NCBI GenBank assembly: GCA_950022655.1
Contig: OX465589.1
Coordinates: forward strand, 26,651,626-26,715,625
Source of the DNA: Alentia gelatinosa
Taxonomy: Eukaryota; Annelida; Polychaeta; Phyllodocida; Polynoidae
DNA length: 64,000 nt
Reading direction: 5' to 3'
Shown: piece after piece, positions 22,820 through 34,500 of the stretch
How positions within the stretch are numbered: position 1 is the first letter of the stretch
Layout of the letters: every line of letters starts with the position of its first letter
Made by a program: the position numbers and the translations under genes
The notes under the pieces: generated by a model
What the model saw: the letters and a program-made list of their open reading frames with translations, nothing else
Told to the model about the DNA's origin: nothing
Databases searched by the model: none

Positions 22820-25170
22820 TTTTTTTTTTTTTTTTTTTTTTAATTTTGATAAATACAGACATTACAATCGCCCTGGTCGTGGGCGTTCTTTCTTGCGTCG
22901 TCCAGAACATATATTACATTACACAAGACAGAACTAACATAGGACATTAACAACAGACATAACATAAACAGTACATCACAACACAAACAACACAGAATTT
23001 TTTGCCCACCAGTAATCTGCAGTCCGTTCTTCGGTATTAAATCCACCCAATCACACCTCTAACTCATAATACTAATTATATTGTTCACACACAAGCCAGA
23101 GCATGTTATTTCTTAACTTTTTCTTGTTTTACCTGATTTGATTTATTTTGGTTTGGATAACCCATTCATATTCATACATCGTAATTTATTCAAATAAATC
23201 CCAGGTCATATGACTCCGAGAATACTCTATCAGGTCATATGACACCGATTTCATTGGCATATAGCCTGTACCTTTTCATAGATCTCTGGTTTCATTAAAT
23301 AGATCTTGATTTCATTTTTGAACTCTTTCTTAGCAACTAATTTCTGCGTACTATGTTTTAGCAAGTTCCATAGCTCACTACCTTGGTAGAGCGGGCTATG
23401 TTTATATTTCTCTGTCCTTGGCCTCTTTATTTTTAGTTGTGATTTCTGGTTACCACGGGTATTGCAGGTTCCTCTCATTTCTAGCAAATTACCTGGTATC
23501 TTTTGCCACCAATGGATCATCATCAGTAATTGAACAGCTCTTCTGTAAAAAATGGGCCTAATACGCACTTGATCATACAATTCCAAGACATGAACGTCTG
23601 TGTTTTTCTTAACAGAGAGTGCAGTTCTAAGACAGTTATTGATTATGATCTGTAATTTATTTCTGTTTTTTGCAGATGTGCTGCAATAGATGTAACCTAC
23701 GTACTCTAGTTTTGGCAGGATCATTTGTTTTACGATCTTTACCGCAGTGTCTGTATTCAGACAATATCTGATTTTTCGTAATTTGAACCACCTTTGTCGT
23801 ACATCTTTGAGGATTTTCTCCACGTGGAGGTTGTAGTTCAAGTTCTGGTCTATAAGTACTCCAAGGTAGTTATACAATTTCACTACTTTCAGCTGTTGTG
23901 TATCTACAGTACAGGTGAGGTCATCATTATTACATCCGATCCACATTAAGTTCGATTTTTTAATATTAATAGTTAGTTTTTTCTGTTTAAAAAATTCGCT
24001 CATCATGTCTATCTCCGTTTGCATTATGTTCCTGATTACATCCGGGTTTTTACCACTGACTATTAAAATCAAATCATCTGCATACATAAATATTTGGGCC
24101 TGGTGTAAAATTTTGAATATGTCGTTTATAAAAATTACAAATAAAAGCGGCCCCAGGACCGATCCTTGGGGAACACCGTATTCAACTGGTCGTGTAGGTA
24201 AGTCTACTGTTTTGCATTTGATTTTCTGCATTCTGTCTCTTAAGTACGTTTCCAATAACGTTATTGTGTGCTCGTTTATGGAGATTTTTTTCAGGCATTC
24301 GATCAGCAACTCATGACATACGCTATCAAATGCCTTCTTGAGGTCTATAAAGGCGCATAAGCTAATATTTCTATTATCTTTATTATACTCAAGAACTTCA
24401 AGAACTTTAAAAATAGCTTGGGACGTGGATCTACCCGGCATAAAGCCAAATTGATTCTCATTTATGAGAGTTATGTTCTGTATATGGTGCATCACACAGC
24501 TATGTATTACCTTTTCCATTAACTTTGAAATCAAAGGCAGGACCGTTATGGGCCTCCAATTCCCAAATTCTTTAAGGCAACCTTGTTTAGGTATGGGTGT
24601 AATTGTCCCAACACATAAAGACGTAGGAAAAACACTATCATTAATAATTTTATTTAATATAATTTTCAGGATATTCGGTATTTCCAGTAGAAGATTCTTT
24701 AGGATATAGGCACTAATGTATTTGATACCAGTTGATTTATCTAGCTTAATATCCTTTATAAGTTTCATACATGTTTCCATGTCAACTGGTTCTATATCAA
24801 GCAAATCAACATCTGGCAAGTCAGGATATATCAAATCCTGATGGTTTTCCTCGGTAAACTCCTTAGCCAACGTTGCTCCAATCGTTGAAAAGAATTCATT
24901 CATTTCAATTAATGTGTCGTTAGTGAATGTCGTTTCATGCAAGGGACTTTTACCCTTATCTTCATGTGGATTCCAAAGAGTATTCAGTGTCCTCCAAAAA
25001 TTTTTGGGATTATCACTATGGGTTTCTAAGGCTCTTTTAATCATTAGCGACTTATTCTTCCTTAATTTTAAGTGTATTAAGTTCCTTAGTTTTCTTACTA
25101 GTTTTAGTTTTTCATGACATGATGGAACCGGACAAAGTAAGATTCCCAGGAATTGTTTTAGTGAAAGTCT
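22820..25170 (-). mobile_element. 5'-truncated non-LTR retrotransposon (LINE)
   Basis: Orientation is minus. The 3' end carries a tail of about 22 A (poly-T at 22820-22841 on the plus strand), preceded by roughly 400 bp of 3' UTR and by an intact reverse-transcriptase frame (23251-25044, open upstream to about 25168). The endonuclease domain expected N-terminal to the RT is missing; upstream sequence changes to Ty3/gypsy-like pol. This fits incomplete reverse transcription during insertion. No flanking target duplication could be identified by eye. The open frame suggests a fairly young copy. A related 3' tail lies at 21943. Confidence 0.85.
23251..25044 (-). CDS. LINE reverse transcriptase (ORF2 C-terminal part)
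   Basis: The 597-aa frame is open upstream to a stop near 25170; the Met at 25044 is only the first internal ATG, so the true start is lost with the 5' end. Reverse transcriptase motifs appear in order: NWRPITVLP (162-170), NQFGFMPGRST (197-207), FIDLKKAFDSV (232-242) with the first catalytic Asp, GVPQGSVLGPLLF (290-302), and FMYADD (319-324) with the catalytic Asp pair. A thumb-like region follows. The motif wording is of the Jockey/CR1 type. The enzyme would copy the element RNA by target-primed reverse transcription, but no endonuclease is encoded here. It is not a host gene. Confidence 0.92.
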   Translation of the reverse strand: MIKRALETHSDNPKNFWRTLNTLWNPHEDKGKSPLHETTFTNDTLIEMNEFFSTIGATLAKEFTEENHQDLIYPDLPDVDLLDIEPVDMETCMKLIKDIKLDKSTGIKYISAYILKNLLLEIPNILKIILNKIINDSVFPTSLCVGTITPIPKQGCLKEFGNWRPITVLPLISKLMEKVIHSCVMHHIQNITLINENQFGFMPGRSTSQAIFKVLEVLEYNKDNRNISLCAFIDLKKAFDSVCHELLIECLKKISINEHTITLLETYLRDRMQKIKCKTVDLPTRPVEYGVPQGSVLGPLLFVIFINDIFKILHQAQIFMYADDLILIVSGKNPDVIRNIMQTEIDMMSEFFKQKKLTINIKKSNLMWIGCNNDDLTCTVDTQQLKVVKLYNYLGVLIDQNLNYNLHVEKILKDVRQRWFKLRKIRYCLNTDTAVKIVKQMILPKLEYVGYIYCSTSAKNRNKLQIIINNCLRTALSVKKNTDVHVLELYDQVRIRPIFYRRAVQLLMMIHWWQKIPGNLLEMRGTCNTRGNQKSQLKIKRPRTEKYKHSPLYQGSELWNLLKHSTQKLVAKKEFKNEIKIYLMKPEIYEKVQAICQ

Positions 25171-25269
25171 TTACGCCATGTAAGCATAGACATGAAATAC
25201 TTGCCATAACCCACTTTGAAGTTTGAAAGTAGTTCAAAGCAGTTCATTGTTTCAGATTAACTTTTAGAG

Positions 25270-26170
25270 CGTGCTTGCACGAACTATATACATTGCTTAA
25301 AGGTTAGACTGGTCACATGGACTTCCAGCTTGCTGCAAAAGTTTGTATTGAGACACTGCACATAAGTTTATCCTTTGATATTTATGTCGTCTATATAAAC
25401 AAAACATTTCTTGTATTGTAAGCTACGTGGCGTTTGATGCATCATAGACGCCAAAGTAGCCTGGGTGTTACAAAGACTAAAACTCATTATAATGAACTTG
25501 TAAAGCCCTTGATGTGTAGTTAAAGCCATTTTCAGCTAATCTTCACTCTGCTTTCTTGCATGCCAATATCCAGTCTGGAGAAACAAAGTAAAAAACCATT
25601 GGTTCCCTCCTAGAAAGTCAAGGCTCTCGTCAATCTGAGGTATTGGGCGGACATTTTTCCTGGTAATACCGTTCAACTTTCCGTAGTCAATACAGAACTA
25701 ACAAGTACCATCTTTTTTAGTAACAATTACCACAGGACTTGCCCACGGGTTCTCATTGGGTATCATCACTTTCTAGGAAATCATTTTCTCCATTTCCTCT
25801 TCTATGGGTTTTCCTTTTAGGGGCGGCAGCCTACAATAGGGGAGACAGAAATGTAAATTCCCCTCAGTGTCTATCCAGTGTCTTAATTGATCAGTACGTG
25901 CTAATGAATCCCATGGCCAAGCAAAGATATTACCCCAGGGAGACAATTACTTCCTTAGTTCATCCTGCTCTGTATCATCCAGTACATCCATGGACAGGTC
26001 TCTTCTTGCCAACAGGGTCTACTTGGCTTATTCCGTTGAGGTCGTCAAGTTCAGAGGTTGCTGCAACCTGCTGGACCTTCATGGTCAAGAGCTACTTTCC
26101 CAGTGCTTCCCATGGCCACAGATCTTTTTGTATCTCTTAGGTTTCTTTGACCTTGGAATGAGTGAGCAAC
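25270..26170 (-). pseudogene. Decayed Ty3/gypsy pol remnant (protease-RT linker and RT)
   Basis: Minus-strand translation, interrupted by several stops, recovers Ty3/gypsy pol blocks in the right order. They are DDTEQDELRK (about 25970), then GNIFAW, the RT entry segment EEEMEKMIS followed by PWASPVVIVTKKDGT (about 25750-25715), FCIDYGKLNGITRK (about 25690), GYWHA, and a THQGLYKFI...LCNTQAT segment (about 25510-25450). A catalytic box VYIDDI follows (about 25390). LTRs, RNase H and integrase were not found. The truncated LINE begins directly downstream on the same strand, so the LINE probably inserted into or beside this older element. Confidence 0.8.
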
Positions 26171-26179
26171 GTCAGTTTA

Positions 26180-28505
26180 TATGTAATGGTCTATAGTCGA
26201 TAATTGCTCGATGTTGATGGAGCTTTCACAGAATGTTATAACATTACATTCATGGTCATGAAATAATATCAAAGATCATGTGTTATATCACTTGATCAAA
26301 CAACGAAATCATCACAATTGGCCTGAAAAGACCCATTCCCTGGTGTTATATACTAACAATACTTCCAGGCCCTACGGACATTGCTTTGCCAAAGGTACCC
26401 GGCACGATAGGGTTAAATAATAGCCCTGGCTCAAACACAGAAAGGATATGGAAGACCACCACTCGACACCCACTACCCCTACATTTCTATAGGAAAGAAC
26501 CATGATTTTGTTGTAGTAACTTATAAAAATGTCAAACTTAAAGGAGAGTTGGACTCAAAGTAAATAATCATTCAGGTAAGTTTGGGGGCGGGTGTTATTT
26601 ACACCTGCCCTAGCAAGTTTCAATATAGAAAAAACGTAAATCACAGGTATATTGAATTTATTCCCTTTATTACAACATGCGATTATGAAAGTCCTTTTTA
26701 GCAAAGTTAATAGTTGTGTGCATATAAAAAAACCAGAAATAAAGCTTTTACCTCTTTAACAGTAGGTACCTTTATAATACATTTAATGCTGCCCAGAGAT
26801 GAGTAGAAGCACCTTAATGTCACCATTTCTAAATTTCAGAAACAGCCACGTACATTATCAGTATCCACTCTAATAACAAAATATTAGCTTTATTTAAAAA
26901 TATCATTTGGGAAAAACAGGATTCCATTGCCTTCCGATTACGTGATTTCGATTATCTTCATTTGTTTGGGAATTGAGTCTTTTCCCATAGAACCCATCCA
27001 TCGAGTGCTGAGCTGTGTAGACATTATATTCGTAGAGGTTTAAACTGACGCTTGTAACTGAGCGCGGGTCTGCTGTGCAGTGGCATCACTTTCAGCTCTG
27101 AGTTTAATGTAGTCTACAGAAAGGCCAGTGAAGTCTAAAAGAACAAACTGGAAAATATCCGAATCCTCATTACATCAACTATATATCTCAAGACTTGGTA
27201 CATTAACAAAACCCGGAGAGCTGACATCTCTCATAGTGTATCGAACAAGATTCGTTGAATATAATTTTCTCTTCCGAAATAACGTAAGGGAACCATGGAA
27301 AATATAAACAATGATAGATATTCATCACAGCAGCAAATCATGATGAAGAGTTCAGAGTTTTTATCGAACCGTTTTTGATCTATACACACCATTTGTTTTG
27401 TAATTACCTGCATTTTATTATCAAAATTCGCCATCAGTCTAACGTCTGCTTCACGTTTTGTGTGCTTCTACCTTTCGTTGTTTATAATTTCGTGACTTGG
27501 CTATTCCATCTAGCTGAGAGTGTGTCTCTATGCTTACATTTCACCTTTGACAGAGGTATTGGCCTATAAAACTTCCTCTCACCTCACAAGTTCATTTAAA
27601 TGTCACCTTTATCCAATAATGTGAGACAGAACAAACATTTCGCTATCACTGTTACCATGTTATAGAGTCAGCCTAAGAAGGACTTGAACAAGAGTTCAAG
27701 ATATTCGGCAAGATGTATGTTCCATATGAATTATTCCAAGATAATCTGTAACATAACACATTTCTTTTTTAGGATTTAATAATCGTGCAACCAAATAACG
27801 CCACCAACAACAAAGGGTGTATATCCAATAGAATAATCACACCATAACAATTATTTAAAAGTTTAGCCTGGACTTGGCCATAGCCCGCAATATCTTTGCA
27901 TAATTTCATGTGCCTGATATTGATACCGGGTACCCTGTCTTCACTCCAACTTCACTTAGTTTCCTGATGATGGCCACAACAAAGCAGAAAAGTTGATTAT
28001 ACTATATAAAATACGGAAAAAATAAAAATAGAAATTGAAATGGTGTAAGTCACAAAAAAACACAAAAGGTAATCTTCAGTCCTTAAAACAGTAATTACGA
28101 GTATTACGAGAGAGAGTGACGATATACTCATTACATTATCATTCATCTCATTGTATTTGGCTAAATGAGACATACTTTGTTAGCAATATAAAGATGGACA
28201 AATCCCTGTAAGAATTGCTATATCACGATATTGTTACTCAAGAGGGCTCGAGTGGAAGAACGGCAATGTTGCCGAACTCGGTGTTATTAAAGTAAGATAT
28301 ATTATCCCTAATAAAAATTGGGGGAAAGAAAAAAAAAAAAAAAAGTATTCCCAAAGCTTTGTGGTTGCTGCCCGGTGTGTGCTCAGTTCCTCAGTATTGG
28401 AGTAAAATGCTCGTGTAATTAAAGCTGTGTGTGTATCAACTCCTAGCATAGTTCACTTTTGATAATCTGATCCCTAGTACAGCTTGCGACCTCTGTGGTC
28501 ACTAC
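26180..28505. other. Intergenic stretch downstream of the D-serine dehydratase-like gene
   Basis: AT-rich. No exon, RNA gene or clear repeat is supported, apart from a short poly-A run near 28328-28345. The part nearest 28505 would be the 3' UTR and downstream region of the minus-strand gene; no canonical AATAAA is obvious close to its stop. Confidence 0.45.
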
Positions 28506-28506
28506 T

Positions 28507-31500
28507 TCACCATCCCCGACACGGTTTGAACTGGTCCACCATCTTACCACCTGAGTGCACGAGGTATACAGGATGCATAGCTGCTGTAGCACATGCCTGA
28601 AACGAGAAAAAAGACACCAGAATTACACAATGGTACATGATTTTACTATATACCCCTGCCCTATATACTGTATATACGCACCGTTTCGGCATATGACGTA
28701 AAAATACTTTACGGACCAGCGGTCCGTACACTAAAATACGGACCACCTTGCCATACACATGTATTAAAATTTTGGTTTTTAAGAAAAATGAAATTGATTT
28801 TTTTTTTAAATTTCGGATATATAGTAAATATATAACGTCCAACCATGCTTGTACAAGTCACAGAACTCGATGATAATTTACGGTTTGTACGGAACGAGGC
28901 ATTAGCATCTCATTCTGTGAATTGTACAGCATGGTCAGGACGTTCTATATAATTACGTATCTTAAACTGATATAGAATAAAGGAAGGAGAGCTTATCTTT
29001 CTTGAATCAATGTACACATTTTACAAAGTAGAGATATCAACACGCTAATCCTATTTGAGAAGTAAATTTATAAAACTTTATCAGAGCTGCGTTGATAAGC
29101 GTGAGGAGGTGGGGTTCTAGATACCATAGATAATATCAAGAGATGTCACCAGTTTTAGCCTGAGATTATTTATGTCATGCATTTTGTTGGCCCCGTAATC
29201 GCACATGTCGAAGACGTGTGAGATTACGGAGCCAACACAATGAGTGACACAAATAAACTCAAACGAGTGGTGTCTAGATTTTATCCTTCCCTGTTTCCAT
29301 GATTTTTGAATATTAGAAAGTAGTGACATAAAGAATACTGTATGTCACACCCGTGACATAAACAAATCCCATGTTAAGCCTATGGCGTTTTTTTTATTAG
29401 GGGTAGGATAAGTGAGATAGGCCAATTGGTGGGATGATGAAAAAGATATTGTCTGGTAGGAACTATCAGAATAACAACTTTTTAATTTGTAGTCATTAAG
29501 CAAATGGCTGCCTTCTACAATGAACTAGGATGCGGCTCATTAAATTGTAAACAACAAAGCATATGCTGGCTTTACAATTATCTAGACAGATATAATCCCA
29601 AATTCTATTCGGAAGAAACATATAACTGGTAGGTTAAGTATATTGTTTATATTGTCTATTCAGAAAGCAGGCTCATCTGTTCAGTACATAAGAGCAGAGG
29701 GGGTGCTTCTGTAAGGGCGACACAAGACCAAACTGGATGATACCAGAAAGACAGGTAGTGAACCACACCCAAACATCAAACCAAGTATACACATAAATAG
29801 CGCTTTCTGCCTGTATTGCCGTTGCTTATTCTTTCTTTGGTCTTAACACGTGTCGTATGAATGAGGTGTTTGAAAAAGGATAGCTGTGAACTAAAATGCC
29901 TTCTTTTAAAAAAATATGTTGGCTAACTTTGTCATCGGATTTAGATTTTTCTCAAGAATGACCCTTGGAAAACCCGGGAATCCAGGGAAATTCCATACCT
30001 GAAAACCGAGTGAGTGGAGCAATGTAGACTGTGTCGGTTCAGGAGCATCAGTCAGAAACACCCGCCTTATTGCAGTTCGTTAGTAGAGCCGAAAACAATA
30101 CGAAAGTCTCAAACAATAAAACGTACACAATCCGTTCTGAACCTGAGGGAATGTCCTAAACGCTTCTGAAACTGCATCTTATGCCATCAGCGACTTTTGA
30201 CTGATTTTGAGGTGCAAGTTTCACATACACACTGACATCAGAGGGCTTGAACAAAGACATTAAAACAGGAAACTCAGAATTAGAGACTTACATGGTATGG
30301 CATGAAGTAGAGAACGCGTCCAACAGGGAACTGGTCAAAGTCGATTGTACCTTCAATTGCCTCTAAAATCCCAGTTTCCTGTGTCATTTTCTTTAAGCTG
30401 AAACACATGTAGGTAGATTCATTAGATATGGAGGTAATGTAGGTATTTTTGTTCATGATGGAGTGATAATGAATGGTACCTTGAACGACAGCATTAGTTC
30501 AAGTATAGAAAGCGGACGTGGTGGCTGCCACGTCTATCGAGCAAATGACTTTTGCTTGTTTGCTTTTTGAGTATATTCTATAGTAGCAGTCTCCTCTGCA
30601 TGCCTACAAAGTTGGTCTCTGGGCGTTTTGCCTGGCGACCACAGAGACAGTAGGCTTGACATCACTCAGAGATGTGACATTCACCAGTGTACATGGTTAC
30701 GGTGGTTAGTACATTTCTTTAACTGTCCCTCAAGATAGCATCAGCCCAGGGAGCGACATCACCTCGTCTTCTTTTCCAACTGACTTTTATTTGTGAGATC
30801 AGCTAATAATTCTCCATGAAAAATTAGAGCCTTTATGATAAGCAAGATACACCACATAAGTTTATACAAGCATATCAACAGTTTGAAATCCAAGTTAGTT
30901 TTATGAAGAAGAAATTAATTTCCTCTTAGCGAGGGAAATTACCACCTCTGGGGTTACTGGTAAGTACTTTTTGGTGCAAAAGTTAAGGTTAAGGAATACC
31001 TGCTGATGTAAAATTCAATGTAGTGTGAGGGCTGTTAGGAAGTCCCTTGGTTCATTTTGCAAAGTCCAAATTCATTTTTTGGTACAATTTTTTCGTTTCT
31101 TTGGAATTCCCGTCTGGGTTCCGTGGTAGGAAAAAAAATTCAAATTAATTTCTTTGTTTGTTTTTTATTCAAATTTGTTCTCAATGTAACTTCACTCTCA
31201 TTCCCTCATTCCCACAAGAGTTCCATGCCTGATTTCTTTATGCGAGAATATGAAGAGACGTCACGAGTTTGAGTCTGAGTTTATTTATGCCACGCATTTT
31301 GTTGGCTCCATAATTTCACGAGTCGAAGACGAGTGACATTCCGGAGCCAACAAAATGAGTGGCATAAATAAGCTCAAACTCAAACGAGTGGTGTCTAGAT
31401 TTTATCCTACCCCGTTTCCATATTTTTTCAGTATCAGAAAGTAGTGGCATAAACAACACTTTATGTCACAACCGTGACATAAACAAATCCCGTGTTAAGC

Positions 31501-34500
31501 CTATGGCGTTTTTTATTAGGGGTAGGATAATTCTTTATACTTGTAACATGATCCCACATGACGGACATGCTGACCTCAAGTCGGGTTCTCCCACGACGTA
31601 GCAGAAGGAGTGCCCGGGCAGCGCGCCGCGCCCGTCTAGACTCAGCGCCGTCCACCCGCAGTCCACCAGCAGCTCGTTCCGGTGAGGGTACGATCCGATC
31701 ACACGGGACGCCACCACGCAGGCCACGTCCTGCCTGCTACACGACCCGCACACCACCTGCTGCGAGTCTGAACAGAGGGGGGCAGGTAGGAGGAGCCCAC
31801 TGAATTCATAGTGTTTACTTCTGCCTCTTTATTGAGCTGATATGTTCACAAGAAAACATTGTAAAAGTAACGTGTATTGATTCTTGACTCAATAAAGAAA
31901 TTTATCAACAACAAAAAAAAAGAAAAAAAGTCAATTATTCTGATCACGATGAAGTGTTGGACTGGTGGTGGATGGAATACAAGAATATGCTAGGTCTGAT
32001 GAAGGTTGTTATATAACAGAATAGGTGTTTGAGATCATAACGATTATAGTGTCGAATCGGTTATTGTTTGAAGAATCAGGGTAGTTATCTGCTTTGGAGA
32101 ATTCTCAATATGGGGTTTCCTTGGGAATGTCAAAGGAGTTTCTACATTTGGGTAAAGTCAAGGAACACTCGCTGATGTAAGAAACAAAAAAAGAAAAAAA
32201 TAGATACTGGATGATACTGGATGAATTAGAGAAGACTGACTAATTCCTCTACGAATCGGTCTAGGTCAGGTGATGAAAGTATACAAATAGGCTACTACTT
32301 TAGGCTTACCGTAGAACTAACAAAAACGTGCATCACGACACATGACCTACCCTGTTTCCCCTACCATCCCCCTACATGGGGGTGGCAGGAAATTGTGAGA
32401 TGGCGCCACAAGTCGGGGCCGGCTAACCTCATATTCCATAAATAGATAATTAAGAACCAAATAAGATGGGGTTGGGGGGCACCATATTTCCCGCGTTGGG
32501 GAGCAATGTCTGTGCCCACATTAGGATGTCTATGCTCCGTATACTCAGGTTTAAAAATATAAAAAAAACAACTATATAGACCTAGCCACGTACCAAACGT
32601 ATACTCAGGTTTAGTTTTTTTCCATTTTTAGACCAGAGCACAATACCGTCGAAGTACTGCATACCAGTGTCAGTCTCTCTATAGTAATTTTCTATCGAAA
32701 ACAATTCGAATTTCAAGAACTTTTCTCTGAGCATGAAAAACAGCTCTTAAAACTGTATTTGCCCTAATGTCCATCACCTCCTTCATTTAATAATACATGC
32801 CGATTACAATACGGATCACGCATCGATACTGGTAAGCCATGCAGAATATGCTAGTTGCCACCACACGGCCTCATGTTGATTGCTGTAGAGATGGCCGTAG
32901 AACACGGCAGGTACACTTACCATAGAATATATAGTTGCCGGGGTGGAACTCAGTGAGCTTGGACATGCTGGCTCCCGGCTTGGAGCACGATGGTGTGGAG
33001 CCTGTGGCAATGACTGGGCAAGGGATTTTCTCCTTCTCCATCCTACCAATAAAACAGGTGACAGATGTGTTGTAACGATATATTCAACTGCCTATGAGAC
33101 ACTATACAGACTGTTACTAGCCTGTTGAAAATAGCTGAGCTTCCGCGACTGCAAGCTTGCCCCCGAAGATGCTACAGTGGTGAAATAGCAAATTGTTTTT
33201 ACAAGATGTTCATTTGGGCTGATATTGTTTCTACAGTCTATAAATTTTTACATTTTTCTTAATCGGTTTGGCCCAATTCCTGAGGGTATCATTCTGTGGG
33301 GTGGTTCAAACCAATTTTTTAATGGCGCGAATGAGACTCAATTGTTTAGAAAAAAAAATCATATCATAAACTGGATTTGAAAACAAGGATTTCCATAGAA
33401 AAATGACATCCTTGTTCTGTTATGAAGAAACGGCAAAAATATCTAATAAGGTCGCGACTGAGGAAACAAATCGGATATCTATAACGCATATAAAAAAATC
33501 ATTTACAACATAATTTTATACCAGAATGGCTATGAATCGATACATATCCTAACACTATGAGTGTTGCCGAAGTATATGAAATGTCGGAATTCCATCATTT
33601 GTCGGAGAACTTGGCAGGGTTCGTAGATAGACAGCCCAATAAAATTCCAGGCCTTTTCAAGGCTTTTCCAGGCTCTAATATATTTTTTCCAGGTCACTGG
33701 TTTTAAAACCATGTCAGATACATCATCAAATTTCGTTCAACTTGTCTTTATCATCCTTACTACCAGTGGAATTTCAGTGGTTTTGGATAGATATGTTCAA
33801 AATTTTTCTTTTTTTGCCACTTTTAAATATGAAGACAAATAATCACATCCATGCTATATTTCATAGGTAGTCAGGTACCGTAGCTAAGGATAGCTAATGA
33901 TGACTGAAATTTCATATACAAAATAATTGTTTTTTATGCAAAACTTAATTTTCCTGGCTCTATGTGAGAATTCCAGGCTTTTCCAGGCCTGGAAAACCCA
34001 AAAGCATAATTCCAGGCTTTTCCAGGTTTTCCAGGCTCTGTACGAACCCTGACTTGTATTCTGCTAAGAAATATAAAACCGACTCACCTCTCGGCGAAGG
34101 CGGCGAGTCTCTCGGCGGCCGAGTTGCCGGCGGCGTGCAGCTCGTCCTCGCCCCGCGCGTTGTAACTGTCGCCGTCGTGAGTGTAGATGCCCTGAAACAT
34201 GATGTCCTCCTCTCTGTGTAGGCGACCGGCCAGCCTCACTCCAGCCTCACTGTCCCACGGCACGCCAGCTGAAAGATACACAGCAGGACAGATATGAGCA
34301 GCGGGTTTTTATTCTCCTTTAAACTGTTTTATGTGGTTAATGTGGAGAGGTAGAGCTTAATGGCTACATGATTTGTTTGTGAACGAAAATAAAAACTGGC
34401 ATTTGTTGTGTCGAGTTATAATGTTGGGAAACCTGTATCATCTTGTGTATCTACTCATCATCCCCATCCTGGTTGTATTCTATGTAACTTGTCTACATGT

